Below, one piece after another: positions 10,793 to 21,711 of a stretch of 64,000 bases of DNA. Under the pieces are notes generated by a model. It saw only the letters and a list, made by a program, of their open reading frames with translations, had not been told where the DNA came from and made no database searches. Source of the stretch: Trachythela sp. YZ-2020 (lineage: Eukaryota; Cnidaria; Anthozoa; Malacalcyonacea; Clavulariidae); contig JADLSH010000220.1 of NCBI GenBank assembly GCA_016169945.1, positions 682,001 through 746,000 of the forward strand, given 5' to 3'. The translations under genes and the position numbers were made by a program. Position 1 is the first letter of the stretch. Each line of letters opens with the position of its first letter.

Positions 10793-13007
10793 CTAACTTT
10801 GGAAGAGCAAATTTAACCTTTGGGTAGGCAATTTCAGGAAGAAGCCACCTCTCGCAAAACAGAGCCATTTTGGATGAGACCTTACTCCAAAAATCGTCTG
10901 AAAAATTACTCTCTTGCAGTAGATTTCATTATATTTGGATACTTTTACTACAAAGTCTGTCCATTTCCGTTTGGTTACATACATTTGCTGTTGTATTTGA
11001 TCATAATACTGATGAGAAGTCTTCAGTTCAAAAATACTTCTTGAAAAAATTTGTTTTCTCACGAGTGCATCGCTTAAAGTTTCATCTTCATTCATTTGTA
11101 TATACTTCATTTCAACAAGTCCCCTTGGGTCTGACAATGAGGGATCTTCTACCAGGGCATCAGGAGAGGCACCAAGAAATCCTTCATTCTCAGAAACAAA
11201 AAATCCACACTGGCTTACACTAAGTTCAGTGTTTCCCTTCTGGTGCATTAATACTTCATAATCTTCTAAGATTTTGCTCTTCATTTCAATCCCCTATTTC
11301 ATACTTTTGGATTGGTAAAGTGGATTATATTGTAAAACCTCCTTAATTGCTTTTGAAGGAGATGTTTCTGCCTTCATAGATGCAATCCGGTAGCACTTTG
11401 ATTCTGTAATTCTGTATTTCCTTTTATTATGCCAAACAAGTCTATTTGCTTGCCCTCTTGTTGCTTTCTCCACCTCGCTGATTTCATCTTTGTCTAATTT
11501 TAACTTCTTTCGTACACGCTAACATCTTTCCTTGATTGTAGCGGAAGAAATAGGAAGTTTTTTTCAGGAGTTATCAAATTTTCATGGGAATTCAGAATCC
11601 CATCATCATTGTTGATGCAATCTTCATCAAATGTCAACTTTTTTCGTACCGGCTCACATTTTACATTGACTGGATATGTACATAATTTTATTTGTCTGGA
11701 GTTATGAGATCTACATTAATACAGGCATCCAAAATGATGTCTTCATCATGACAGGATTGTTCTACATTTTGGGGTAGAATGTGAGACCAGCCAAGTAATT
11801 TTCCAGATTATTCTTGGTAATCGCGTACCAGACAGAGCATTATATTTACATTAACTTGTGGCCAAGTTCTCTGATAAGGGGCATGACCAGGATGTACAGC
11901 AGATTTTCTTATCTTCCTAGTTTTTGAATAGTCATGCTTTGAAAAAGTCATATTTCCAATTGGTGTGACATTTCCCTTTCGGTCTCGTGGAACATTCAAT
12001 TTGCATGGTTGGGAGGTGCAGGATAACTTCTCAGTAAAAGACATGGATTGACTGTGAGGTCTCTGTTCACAGTACTCTGCAGCTGCAAAAAGTGTTGCTG
12101 TTACATGCTTACACCGTCCATCGACACCAGCTGGACATCCACACTGAGAACTCAACAAATTGCCAGCAGATGTGATTACAATATGGCATGTGTAAACAGA
12201 TATCTTTTTCATGGAAGGGAGAACTTGACTTTTCAGATAATTCTTGTCAGCCTGAGTTAAGTGACCTATGAACAGTACATGCCCAGATTTAAAAAAGTTA
12301 TAGCCCTTAACAAGAGGTTTTGCAGTTGAAAGCTGCTTCTTCATTTCCACGCATTCTATCATATATCTCCATATGGTTCCAATGTTAGTTCTGGGATGTT
12401 ACATAGATCACATGAAAACCCATCTTTTGGGAAAGATTCAGAAAGCTCTGGTTCAGTTTTTTCAAGTACACCAAGCTGTGCTACCTTCTTTAGCACATTC
12501 ACTCCGCCATCTGGGTCTTTCAAGTATGTTACATTTAATGCACTTTTTATGTAATCTTTGACTCTACGAAAGAAAAACGAGCGAGGACTTAGTAAATCGG
12601 CAGTATTTAAAAGAACAGTAAATTTTGTGACATTCTGCAAATATATCCTATTTAAATAGTCTTCAAATTTACAACCTATAAAAGGTATTTTTATTGACCA
12701 AAATAGTATTTTAAAGCCCTTGATTTTCGGATTAGCATTCGTATTGTTATTTAAATAATGGAAGATCAGTTTGCAAGGGTGAAAAGATCTGTTCTTGTAG
12801 AGTTTGGTTGAAAAAATATATGAATTATGCACGCATACTAAAATACGGTAAATATCTGTTGATTAAAATGGCCTTTAATACAGATGTGTTCGCTCCTCTA
12901 CACGAAAGCCATCTTTTTAACTGCAAAACAGTGCATTGTTCTACTGATTCCCGTGGGATTTTAGCTCCAGGAATATCTTCCTCACTTAGTGAAATACTTT
13001 CGTCCAT
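10793..13007 (-). pseudogene. SAP + SWIM-like + YqaJ nuclease-type protein
   Basis: Read on the - strand. (1) 13007-12825 starts MDESIS and holds a SAP-like helix pair (LQLKRWLSCRGANTS), a DNA-binding motif. (2) Within 12832-12359 a coding stretch contains SPRSFFFRRVKDYIKSAL. (3) 12362-11808 in another frame has KPLVKGYNFFKSGHV and a SWIM-like zinc motif, CGCPAGVDGRCKH. (4) 11440-10793 is a YqaJ-type recombinase/nuclease domain with GFFVSENEGFLGASPDALV and GLVEMKYI. A frameshift lies near 12360, an in-frame TAG lies near 11295, and the 11441-11807 joint is unclear. The family is an exonuclease of the lambda/RecE-like fold; its place in this transposon implies a role in processing or repair during transposition, which is inference. 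Confidence 0.75.
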
Positions 13008-13130
13008 TTTAAACCATTTTATATTTGTTTTTATTTTAAATTTGTAATTTTGTCACTCCAAACAATCCATGTATGCATTACGGTTCGGGACTAGACCCAG
13101 TACCCTGCTCGATTGGGAAAAGGTCAATTA

Positions 13131-14861
13131 GTCATTTGCTCTGGTACAGTAAATTGGCGTGAAAATTAAAATTGGGATTATTTTAGAATCTAATATATAT
13201 TTCAGATATTTTAGGTAGTATAGGCCTACGTATAAAGCATGCCATATAATATCCAGCCTAGCTGGCTTGCCTTCTCAGTGATTTCTTGATCTATATGAGA
13301 CTTTTTCACATATCAATGTTAAGCCGGACGGAGAGGGCAGCTTTTGTAGTGTATTTGATAACAGTCGTATTAGAAGTTGGGAATTTGCTTACATGAAGTA
13401 GCCCGACCACAGGGTCAGGATATTTGATCATAATTTCTACTGATATTTGATATAAAAAAGATTTGAGTCAAAGTCTCTTCTGCTAGCAGGGAGACATTTG
13501 AACATGTACTTGTTGTTTATCATTTTGTGTTGGGTCAGCCGGCTGAAATTTGTCCTTGTCAAACCACCAGGCAGGATAACCGCGCTAGCAAAAATACGTC
13601 TTTAACAACAAGTTGTTCTTGTTGTTTAAATAGTCGTAAATAGAAGATTTGTCCAATAAAGCATGAATTTGACTTTCATGACAAACCTTAACTCATAAGA
13701 GAAAAAACAGTCGAATGACCGAGCATAGGACACAATTCTGAAGTTTTGAAGCATTTAAATAAGTAAGTATCTAATTTCCATACTTGCTATTACTGTATTA
13801 GCATGCACTTTAGTTTGTGGATTTTTCGCGGTTATTACAATATTGATTAAGCTTAAAAGGTATTTTAGCAAGTTTAAATTTGAATTTTGAAGAAACAACA
13901 TAATTTCAAAGACTTCATTTCAAATGTAAAGTTTAATTAAAAAATCTACTGTTCAAAAAACAGTTGAAGTATTATGAAAATTTTAATTTTGCGAAATGTC
14001 TAATTACAGCAAATCAAAGCTAAAGGAGTACATAATAACACATCTACTTTATATAGTTGGACAATTCACAATTTTTAGTTAACAGAACAAATCTTATCAC
14101 TAGTTTACCATTTTGTACAAAAAGTAAAAGAAATACACAGTGTTGCGTGTGCCATGGTTACTGTGATTGACTGAATACTTCATGTTACAATAACTTTTGG
14201 GAAGAATAATTGCTAATGGGCGAGGGGATTCTGCATGCATGTATCTCTAGTAATAACTCTAAATACTATGTCTGTATAGAGACCTATGTGTCTACTGTGT
14301 GCATCAGTGTATGAATTATGTATATATCCGTAATAAATTGTGCAGAGACTTTCTTTATACTAGATGTATTAGCAAATTACAGTAATTTTTTCTCTGCTTT
14401 CATTCATTCTTTTCAATGCTTCATGGGGGCAAGGTAAAAGGTTATAAAAGGCTATTATTATATAATATATAGTCAGCCTAGTTCCATGGCCTTTTTGCTT
14501 CCGCTCGACTATTTTAGGGTGGTAGTTTGTCGGGGATTTCAGGTTGCCCAGGAGTCAGTTCAGAAGCATGGGAGACTGGGGAGGGGTAGGAAGCGAGAAG
14601 GCCTAGCAAAATTCGCACGAGCTATCCTGATTTGAACGATTTTTGTCCTTCGCGCATTGATGCAATCCTGGGTGTATTTTTGCCTTCAATTCATCTCTGA
14701 TCTGGCCAACTTTTACATCGCCAGGATAGAAGAACACGAGAGCAATTTCGAGTAAAAGTTACAATTGTGTTTGGTCGCTTTTGGTCTCATATAACCTTGG
14801 GAAAATGGATTGTACGCTTGAAGGAGTCAGGCCAAGTACTCACTTTTGATCCACCTCCATT
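13131..14861. other. Non-coding stretch
   Basis: AT-rich, no supported gene, no strong inverted repeat. No RNA gene recognised. Confidence 0.55.
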
Positions 14862-15490
14862 TTATTATCTGAACAATGCCTTGAACGGTGAATTAAGTAA
14901 ACTGTCTGATTGGGTTAATGTAAATACATTTCCCTGAACCTAACGAAAACAAAATTTATGGTATTTAAATCCAGATAAAAAAGAAATTCTCCAGATATTC
15001 ATTTGATACTTGACAATCGCAATATCGGACATGTAAATGAGACGGTGTTTTTAGGAGTACAGTAATATTGGACGAAACATTGTCATGGAAGTCACACATC
15101 TCTTATGTAGCAAATAAAATATCTAAATCTTTAGGAGTAATTTTCAAGTCTAGTTTTTATTTATTTCACACCCTTTTACATATCTTATATACTATTCAAT
15201 TATTTATCCATATCTTGAATACTGTAATTTAGTTTGGGCTTCGACATATCCATCCACCCTGCGTCGTATTGTATTACTGCAAAAAAGAGTTAAGAATTTT
15301 AAATAAGAGTGAATTTCATGCTCATACTGATCCTCTATTTAAAAAAATTAAAATGATTGAAATTGGAAGATATTCGTTTGCTGCAATTAGGTCAATTTAT
15401 GTATTGTTACAAAAACCTTTTAACACCATCTTTGTTTCAAATAATCAAGTTCACACTTATAACACAAGAAATTTGATAGCTTTCCGCTAG
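14862..15490 (+). pseudogene. CR1/L2-like LINE reverse transcriptase C-terminal fragment
   Basis: In shifting frames the + strand encodes pieces typical of the post-palm region of a CR1/L2-like reverse transcriptase: LSDWVNVN, TKTKFMVFKS, then VANKISKSLGVIFKSSF, SIIYPYLEYCNLVWAST, LRRIVLLQKRV and FHAHTDPLFKKIKM. The same sub-domains occur in the LINE at 42201-45340 (HVASKISKSVGIIHKSSF, PYLQYCITVWGSTYPS, AHTDPIFQKL), so both belong to one family. It is 5' truncated with several frameshifts. No catalytic YADD/FADD box remains. Confidence 0.75.
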
Positions 15491-16589
15491 CTTGCCTTTA
15501 TCAAGCTCTGACAATAGGTCTACACACATTCATACAATCATTTGTATGCATCAAACTCATGGCCAGAAATATGGGACATTTGAACTGCGCATTCTCTCAT
15601 TTTAGTAAACAAAGATGGCGGACATACCTTACTATATTAAAACATATGGGTAGCAGCATATAAATCAAATTTGAACGAGTTTAATTGCAGCTATATCGTT
15701 TGCCGCGCTTGATGCGATACGAATAACACCTCAGTAGTCAAACAAAATAAGTTTCTTGGCGTATTCTTACCTCCATGTGGGTACATTTCTAATGCGATTT
15801 CAGTATTGCTCAGATTTGTATTAACTGTATATTTCCAGCCCCATTTCCACGAGAACGAACAGTTTAGTCCGTTCGTTTGTGGTCCGTCTTATCTATGGTG
15901 AAACTTACCGCCCTCTCTTCGTACACAACACATTATCAATTATTCCTTCTGTAATTTTGAAAGTGATCCATTCCGGTTAACCTAGTAGGCCTACAATTTA
16001 GTGTGGAAAACCATGAAAATCAACTGATAGAAACTAATCGTCGAATATCAACCGCCAAAGGATGATGATTTTGAGCGCTTGTATCTTTGGCGCCCTTCAC
16101 CCAAAACGGACGAAAATACCACCAATCGATCACCAATCGATTCAGCAAACGCACCTGTTCTTGGCTAATGCCAAACAAATCGCTAAACACATTGTTTTAC
16201 GTACAGATCTCCGTGAGTTTTAACACCTTTGTAATCTGATATTTATTATTATCGTAAACTAATTATATATTCAGTACCTTTGGTCGATTATAACTTCTGT
16301 GTGATCTTCGCTAATACACCGTTTTATAGAGCTTTAAAAACAGTACATACTGACCAACTTGCAAAGAAACACAATAAAAATTGACAAAGTTACGGCGAAA
16401 TTTGAAATGTAGCGTACGGGTCAAACCGGAATTTCAGACAAAAACAACCGGAAAAGGCCCAAACACAAACAAAGACTGTTGCTATGGTTTTTTTAGTAGC
16501 CGGAATGAATTCCCCAGGGTACAATACCCTATATAAGATCTTTTTGTCGGGACTGAAGCGCGTGGGCAAACCATATATAGTCAAACTAC
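15491..16589. other. Non-coding stretch
   Basis: No supported gene. The small frames at 16390-16584 and 16484-16666 overlap each other on opposite strands and show no domain. Confidence 0.5.
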
Positions 16590-17207
16590 GGCAAGCGCGT
16601 GAAATGCAAAGAAATGATAGTGAGTTTCGCCCGTACCGAGAACGACATCCCCCGGCTCCTCATTGATGGTTTGCCTCTAGACTTAGTTCCTTTATTCAAA
16701 ATTTTGGGCTTAACTATGAACAATAAATTGAAATGGCAAGATAACACTGAAGCGTTAGTTAAAAAAGCCTCAAAACGCTTATACATTATCCGTGTTCTAC
16801 AGCGCTGTGGTTTTCCACCCAACGACCTCCTATTAGTCTATTTTTCTATGGTACGCTCTATCTTAGAATATGCCTGTCCTGTCTGGCACACCATGTTACC
16901 TAAGTGTTTGGGGGATAAAATTGAAAAAGTCCAAAAAAGAGCTTTTCGTATTATTTATCCGACGACAGATTACGAAGATGCTGTCAAAACCGCTCAATGA
17001 CGACAGACGACAAGAGTTATGTGCTAAAACTTTCAAAAAGATCTTAAAACCCGGTGCTCACCTCAACCACCTCTTACCCCCACTCCGTGAAGAATCACAT
17101 GAACTGGACTTACGAAACAATTCTAACTTTACTTTAACTAAATGTAGAACTGAACGTTATAAAACTAGTTTTATTCCAGCAATGACTGCTAATTTTAATA
17201 ATAAATA
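16590..17207 (+). pseudogene. LINE reverse transcriptase C-terminus, second family
   Basis: The frame 16599-17000 has KCKEMIVSFAR, LFKILGLTMNNKLKWQDN, VKKASKRLYIIRVLQRCG, YFSMVRSILEYACPVWH and KIEKVQKRAFRIIYP, the classic thumb/C-terminal segment of L2/CR1 LINE polymerases. A frameshift near 16975 moves the rest into 16980-17207 (RRQELCAKTFKKIL, LTKCRTERYKTSFIP, stop at 17206-17208). The catalytic palm is absent, so this is a 5'-truncated dead copy. Its residues differ from the 14862-15490 fragment, hence a separate family. Confidence 0.85.
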
Positions 17208-17768
17208 ATTTGTAGTATTTTAACAACTGTACATATATGATATATCTATATTTATTTTATCGATATTTATCCTTATTATGTTTTTGTAAACATATCGCAA
17301 TTCACCTTCGGGTGCCAAAATGTGTTTTTTTAATAAACCTTTAATATAAGCGCGTGCATGCTGGAAAATTCCCGATAAATAAAAAAAATTCAAAATAAAT
17401 ATTTCTTTTCGCCGTATCGCAGCCAAGTTTTACCAAATAAAGACAAAGATAAAAAGCTAAATTTCGACCATTAGAAATCTTTCGATATAATAAACATATG
17501 GGAAGATATTAAAGATTGTTTGAGTTGAACTGAAGTATGACTGGAGGTATGTTTGGGATTAAACTTTTAGTATTTTTGATTCTGTAATGTTTAGTCGGCA
17601 AAATAGCCAACTGTTAAAAAGCTTATTTTGTAAGGATTCCAATGGTGTTAATTTCATTGCCAGGGGGTAAATATTTTGCAAAGGAGATCGTACTCAAAGT
17701 GCTCTTGCGACAACTTGCGACAACATAATTAAAATGCGACCGACCAGAAAGAGTTAAAGACAGTCCAA
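17208..17768 (+). other. LINE 3' untranslated tail then non-coding DNA
   Basis: After the stop of the preceding LINE, an AT-rich stretch ends with CTTCGGGTGCCAAAATG and AATAAACC near 17308-17337. This is a plausible LINE 3' UTR end with a polyadenylation-like signal. From 17340 to 17768 nothing is recognised. Confidence 0.4.
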
Positions 17769-18442
17769 ATGTTGCATATCTTGGTTTCATTAAAACTGAA
17801 GATTTCAGTTTGCCACAATGAGATAGTTAAGGTGGCTGAGGTTCAAGATAAAATAGTAGATACAAACAAGAAGGTAGAATTATTGTCAAAAGAAAATGAA
17901 AGACTGAACGAGAGGTGCGAGGAGCCGTGGACAGAAATAGGAACTTTACACCGCAGCAATAGAACAACCAATCATGCAAGCATTGAGCAGGAAACAGAAA
18001 GATTATCACACCATTTTGGATGAAAACAAGGCACTAAAGGAGTACCTTGAAAATGTTGGAGTTTTTGCCCTAATTTAAAAAAAACGGTGAAGGATATATA
18101 TCAGAGCTTGGTAAAAAGCAGCAACATCGCAAGCTAACTGAACTTAAGACGTATATGAATAAAAGCCTGTGGTTTGCTGAAACCTTCGGTCTCACTTTGA
18201 AATCAGCAACCTTTTCTGATAAATGTGCATCAAATCACTCTGTGGAATACGAAAGCACATCAAAAGGAAAGAGTTATAAAGATCTTTCAGAGGATGAAAA
18301 AACAAGAATAAAAGAAATTATGTTAATAGTTGACCAGTTTTGCGTAGGTGAAGCCGCCTATCACGAAGTTAATATGACTCCAGTCGGGGAGAATTTACCA
18401 CGGTCTTACCTGGCCAAACAGTGCAAAGAATTACTGAACTGA
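17769..18442 (+). CDS. Unrecognised, probably transposon-derived protein, part 1
   Basis: Two frames joined by a frameshift near 18020-18090. The first (17769-18023) has coiled-coil-like heptads (KVELLSKENERLNERC). The second (18155-18442, with coding-like sequence from about 18085) has MNKSLWFAETFGLTLKS, YKDLSEDEKTRIKEIM, VDQFCVGEAAYHEV and LPRSYLAKQCKELLN. The W/F-rich block and the closing LPRSYL.KQC...LN phrase look like a conserved module that I have seen in repetitive cnidarian proteins but cannot name. No catalytic motif is visible. It may pair with the block at 19404-19770. Confidence 0.4.
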
Positions 18443-18656
18443 CTTACACACATTGAGCGGACCCCGGGAGTATCTGAAGGTGCACAGCTCTACTTCTATG
18501 ATACACTCTGCCATTAAATCCAAAAACATGCCAGCTTGTCAAAATAATTATTAATTACAGGTAATATTATTATAATTTACTTTTGTTATTTTTAACATAG
18601 TTTACTATTTACAAGATCTAGAATTTATTTTTTCCTAGATGAACAAGTTCACAGTT
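18443..18656. other. Non-coding gap
   Basis: Between the preceding frame and a dispersed repeat; AT-rich, nothing recognised. Confidence 0.4.
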
Positions 18657-18784
18657 ACAGTGCAGCTTGTAACGCAGTGTATATGTGAGTTACTTCGTAT
18701 TTATACACCATACTCTTGCTCTCACCAAGCGCATGTGGTACGTACAATCCTCAGACACATGCGCATCCAGACATGCGTGAAGTG
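18657..18784. repeat. Dispersed repeat, copy 1
   Basis: About 125 bp closely similar to 57424-57543. Shared words include GTGCAGCTTGTAACGCAGT, CTTCGTATTTATACAC, ACTCTTGCTCTCACCAA, GCGCATGTGGTAC and CATGCGCATCCAGACATGCG. The two copies lie 39 kb apart in the same orientation. Most likely the end of a mobile element family. Confidence 0.8.
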
Positions 18785-19403
18785 TCTTGGGGCCAGAGTG
18801 CTCAAACGACCACAAGGGAAGTGAGCTTTTGCATTATCGCTTATAGCCACCCATTTACCTCACAGAGTGCTCAACAACACAAGTGAAGGAGCATATATAG
18901 TCAAATGTAACGCATATGGGACACAACATTGTTTTTTTGCCATGTTAGGTTACAGTTGGGTAACCCTGCTTTTATCACTTGGTGGTACTCTTGATGGCTA
19001 TGGCAAAGAAAATGTTACACCATATATTCATGCTATGTGTACCATGTGCCTCGCTTTATGAGAATTCACGAAGGAATACGAGACTTTTCTGGGCAAGGTA
19101 CCTGTGTTTACTTGACATCTAAATTGGAAGTGCAGTTACATGTAATAATGGTCATGCTCAGGTGCTTTCTGGAAGTTAGCATAATTTGTTTTTGTATATA
19201 TTAATAAGATTTTCCAATAATATTTTGCATTAATTGAAGTTGATCTAATTCCTAATTCCAACATCAATTAATGCAAATTGTTATTTGATATCCTATTAAT
19301 ACTGTATATGCGAATACACCAGAATTGTGAATATGCCCAATTGTTTATTCAATTTGTCAGATGTAAATTAATATAACATGCCAGGTTATATTTTCCAATT
19401 TAC
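18785..19403. other. Non-coding stretch
   Basis: Nothing supported. The 64-codon frame 18867-19061 has no recognisable features. Confidence 0.45.
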
Positions 19404-19770
19404 TGTAGGTGTAAACTAAACGACGACTACAGGCGTATTCATTTGCAGAAATCCAACAAGTTGGATGCGGCTAAAGACGTTTTGCTGGTTGAGGAGAGGT
19501 TGAGATATTTAGGTGATCTGCGGAGAACACCAAGACAACAAAAGAAGAAAGCAGATGAATACTGGGCGGCAGAAATTAGTGAAAGTCGCAGCAAGCGTCC
19601 TCGGCTGTCTAATCAGGAGCAGACTGATGAAAACGAAGAGAACCTTTCGACTCTTATTCCAGAAGAACTTAATTCGAGCACTTTTAAAAGATTTGGGTAT
19701 CAAAACAAGAATACTAAATGCCACAAGACTGCTTGATATGTATCGTGTAGCTTTGCAGTCTCGATCATGA
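19404..19770 (+). CDS. Unrecognised basic/acidic protein exon, frameshifted
   Basis: An AG acceptor (TTTACTGTAG) near 19408 precedes a frame with KLNDDYRRIHLQKSNKLDA, RLRYLGDLRRTPRQQKKKA and a charged stretch with SKRPRLSNQEQ. Near 19690 the likely frame changes to one reading LGIKTRILNATRLLDMYRVAL and stopping at 19768-19770. The composition is coding-like (charged, helical), but I do not recognise the family. It lies about 960 bp after the preceding unknown frame on the same strand and could be a later exon of the same gene. Confidence 0.35.
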
Positions 19771-19904
19771 TGTAACCAAGTTATGGTGTTTTAGGGAGGA
19801 AACATAATTAACCCTTGGACTAGCAATACTGTACTTACTGAAAGTTAACTTAACATGGCTACTTCTGTACAGTATCTACAATATAGTAGATCACATATAC
19901 ATAT

Positions 19905-20288
19905 TTATTGTTCACCTATAGTCAAAATATCAATATTACAAGCTCTTTTTGCAAAATCAATTGTTATTTTCTCTAGAGGCATTCTTGGTGCCGTTTCTAA
20001 TTTTCCATCTCTGGACACAAATTTAGAAGGAGTCCGTGAAACTATTGGTTTTGCTTTGAGTGGAAAGTTTATAGCCACGCCTTCTCCATGTTGATTTAGG
20101 GTATGAAACCAATCATCTGGCAAACACATAAAACGTCGTCCAAAGTCCTTTTTATCATATAGTTTGTGCCCCTTGTGCTGAGACTCTTTTCCTTGCTGGA
20201 AGGTGATGTAACGCCAAACATCCAAGTCCATGTTCACATAAATCGATCCAATGGACTTTGATTTTAGACATGTCTGAATCGCAAGCAC
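19905..20288 (-). CDS. Hypothetical 127-residue frame
   Basis: A 127-codon frame with no recognised domain. It contains KGHKLYDKKDFGRRFMCL and PDDWFHTLNQHGEGVAINF. Its mixed hydrophobic/charged composition is more protein-like than most frames here. There is an aromatic-rich N-terminal part and no signal peptide. It could be a transposon remnant on the opposite strand to 17769-19770, or chance. Confidence 0.3.
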   Translation of the reverse strand: MLAIQTCLKSKSIGSIYVNMDLDVWRYITFQQGKESQHKGHKLYDKKDFGRRFMCLPDDWFHTLNQHGEGVAINFPLKAKPIVSRTPSKFVSRDGKLETAPRMPLEKITIDFAKRACNIDILTIGEQ

Positions 20289-21304
20289 AAGATCTAGGCA
20301 TGCTCTTTCAAGCCTAGACTGATCTGGTTTGGGTGGCTGGTGATAACTCCTACCATTAAAATTCGTGAAATTGAATTAATTGTTGTATTTGCCAGATATT
20401 TCTTTTAGTTATTGGTGCCAAGCTGAGTAGAAAAAATATAAGTTACAGTATTTACTTATAAACAATAAAATACCTTAAAAAACCGGGGTTAAATTTTCTG
20501 ATGGCTCCCATGAGCAGTTATGGAATGGCCATCCTTTCCATTTAATAAGGTACTCATAGCCCTGAAAATTTTAAAATATAATAATGCACTTGTCATTAGA
20601 AACCCCCACCCCGGGGAAATATGGGGCATTAGAATTTTAATCAGCAGAAAAGAGAAAAATGCCGCACATCCTGGGGGATCATTTTCCAGGCTAAACCCCA
20701 CCTATACAGACTACAAAGACTATGTTGTGTTGAACAGATATTTAGAAGAAGCTTGTATTTAAACAGATATTCCAATGTGAACCATACATCATGTTAGAAC
20801 AATTTCTGGGAAGTGATGGTGTGAAAAACAAACTATGGTCCGGCATTTCAATTTGCTTCTCAGTTTTATATTGATCGAAGTACTATTGCACAAGATCAGG
20901 AAGTTGGCATTTATAAATAAATACAATATTTATGTTATGTATGTAAATTAAAAAAGTGACTCCCAAGTATCCCGTTGCATTGCTTGGTAATAATTTATGC
21001 AAATTGCTAAACTGATCAAATGCACCACCACATGGGGCAAGTTTGATAACCCAATTATAAATATTAGAAACACACATAATATGAACATATTAAACCATGA
21101 ACACGATGTTTAAATTAATTTCAAAATATAATGTAGCGAACGAAACAAGGCCCCAAACCTAGAGAAACAAGTGCCGTAATCTACGCGCACGTGAATAGTC
21201 TTTATAAAAGACTATAAAATATAGCCACTTTTTATAATCAATGCAAAACAAATTTCGTCAAAAGTTAATAACTTAGCCTACTTGCGGTAGGTTAATAACT
21301 TACT
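20289..21304. other. Non-coding stretch
   Basis: No supported gene. Overlapping frames at 20489-20701 and 20520-20762 are on opposite strands of the same low-complexity stretch. Confidence 0.5.
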
Positions 21305-21711
21305 TTGAACGACTCCTTTTGGGCATCGTATCGTACAAAACAGTTGACGAAAACTAATTCAATTGTGTGTAATCGACATTGGCATGTTTTGTTCGTGTTC
21401 TCTTCAAGCTGGAAGAACAGCAGCATATCCTGTGCAGGTGCGCCATATACTTCTTTAAAACTTTCAGAAGGTAGATTATTTTACATTTATGATGTAATCA
21501 GTGTTGCAGTTCCATTTAAAATCATCGTCTATCCGCGTTCCCAAGAGTTTATAACTTGTAATCCTCTCAACTGTATGGTCATTAAAGTAATATTAGGTAT
21601 ATGGCTCCTCTTTGTGCGAAAATCAATTACCATTTCTTTGGTTTTCTTAAGGTTTAAAACCATTTTCTCTTCAGTAGAAAATTCCGATATCCGTTGAAAG
21701 CTAAGTGACAT
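21305..21711 (-). pseudogene. LINE reverse transcriptase fragment
   Basis: On the - strand, 21711-21529 gives TEEKMVLNLKKTKEMVIDF, the conserved stretch after the catalytic palm of CR1/L2/Jockey-type polymerases. A frameshift near 21570 leads to TSYKLLGTRIDDDFKWN in the next frame, followed by further broken sequence to about 21305. It is truncated at both ends with no catalytic residues, and is a third LINE type in this window. Confidence 0.7.

Larger units (their letters stand above)
8990..13124. mobile_element. ISL2EU/IS3EU-like DNA transposon, two genes
   Basis: The ends are imperfect inverted repeats of about 75 bp: 8990-9064, starting GCCTTTTCCCAATCGAGCAG, and the inverse at 13050-13124. 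They are flanked by a 6-bp duplication CAATTA at 8984-8989 and 13125-13130. Inside are a THAP/DDE transposase on + and a SAP/SWIM-like/YqaJ protein on -, arranged convergently. From memory, eukaryotic ISL2EU and IS3EU elements pair a THAP-DDE transposase with a YqaJ nuclease, which fits well. Both genes carry lesions, so this copy is non-autonomous. Confidence 0.85.
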
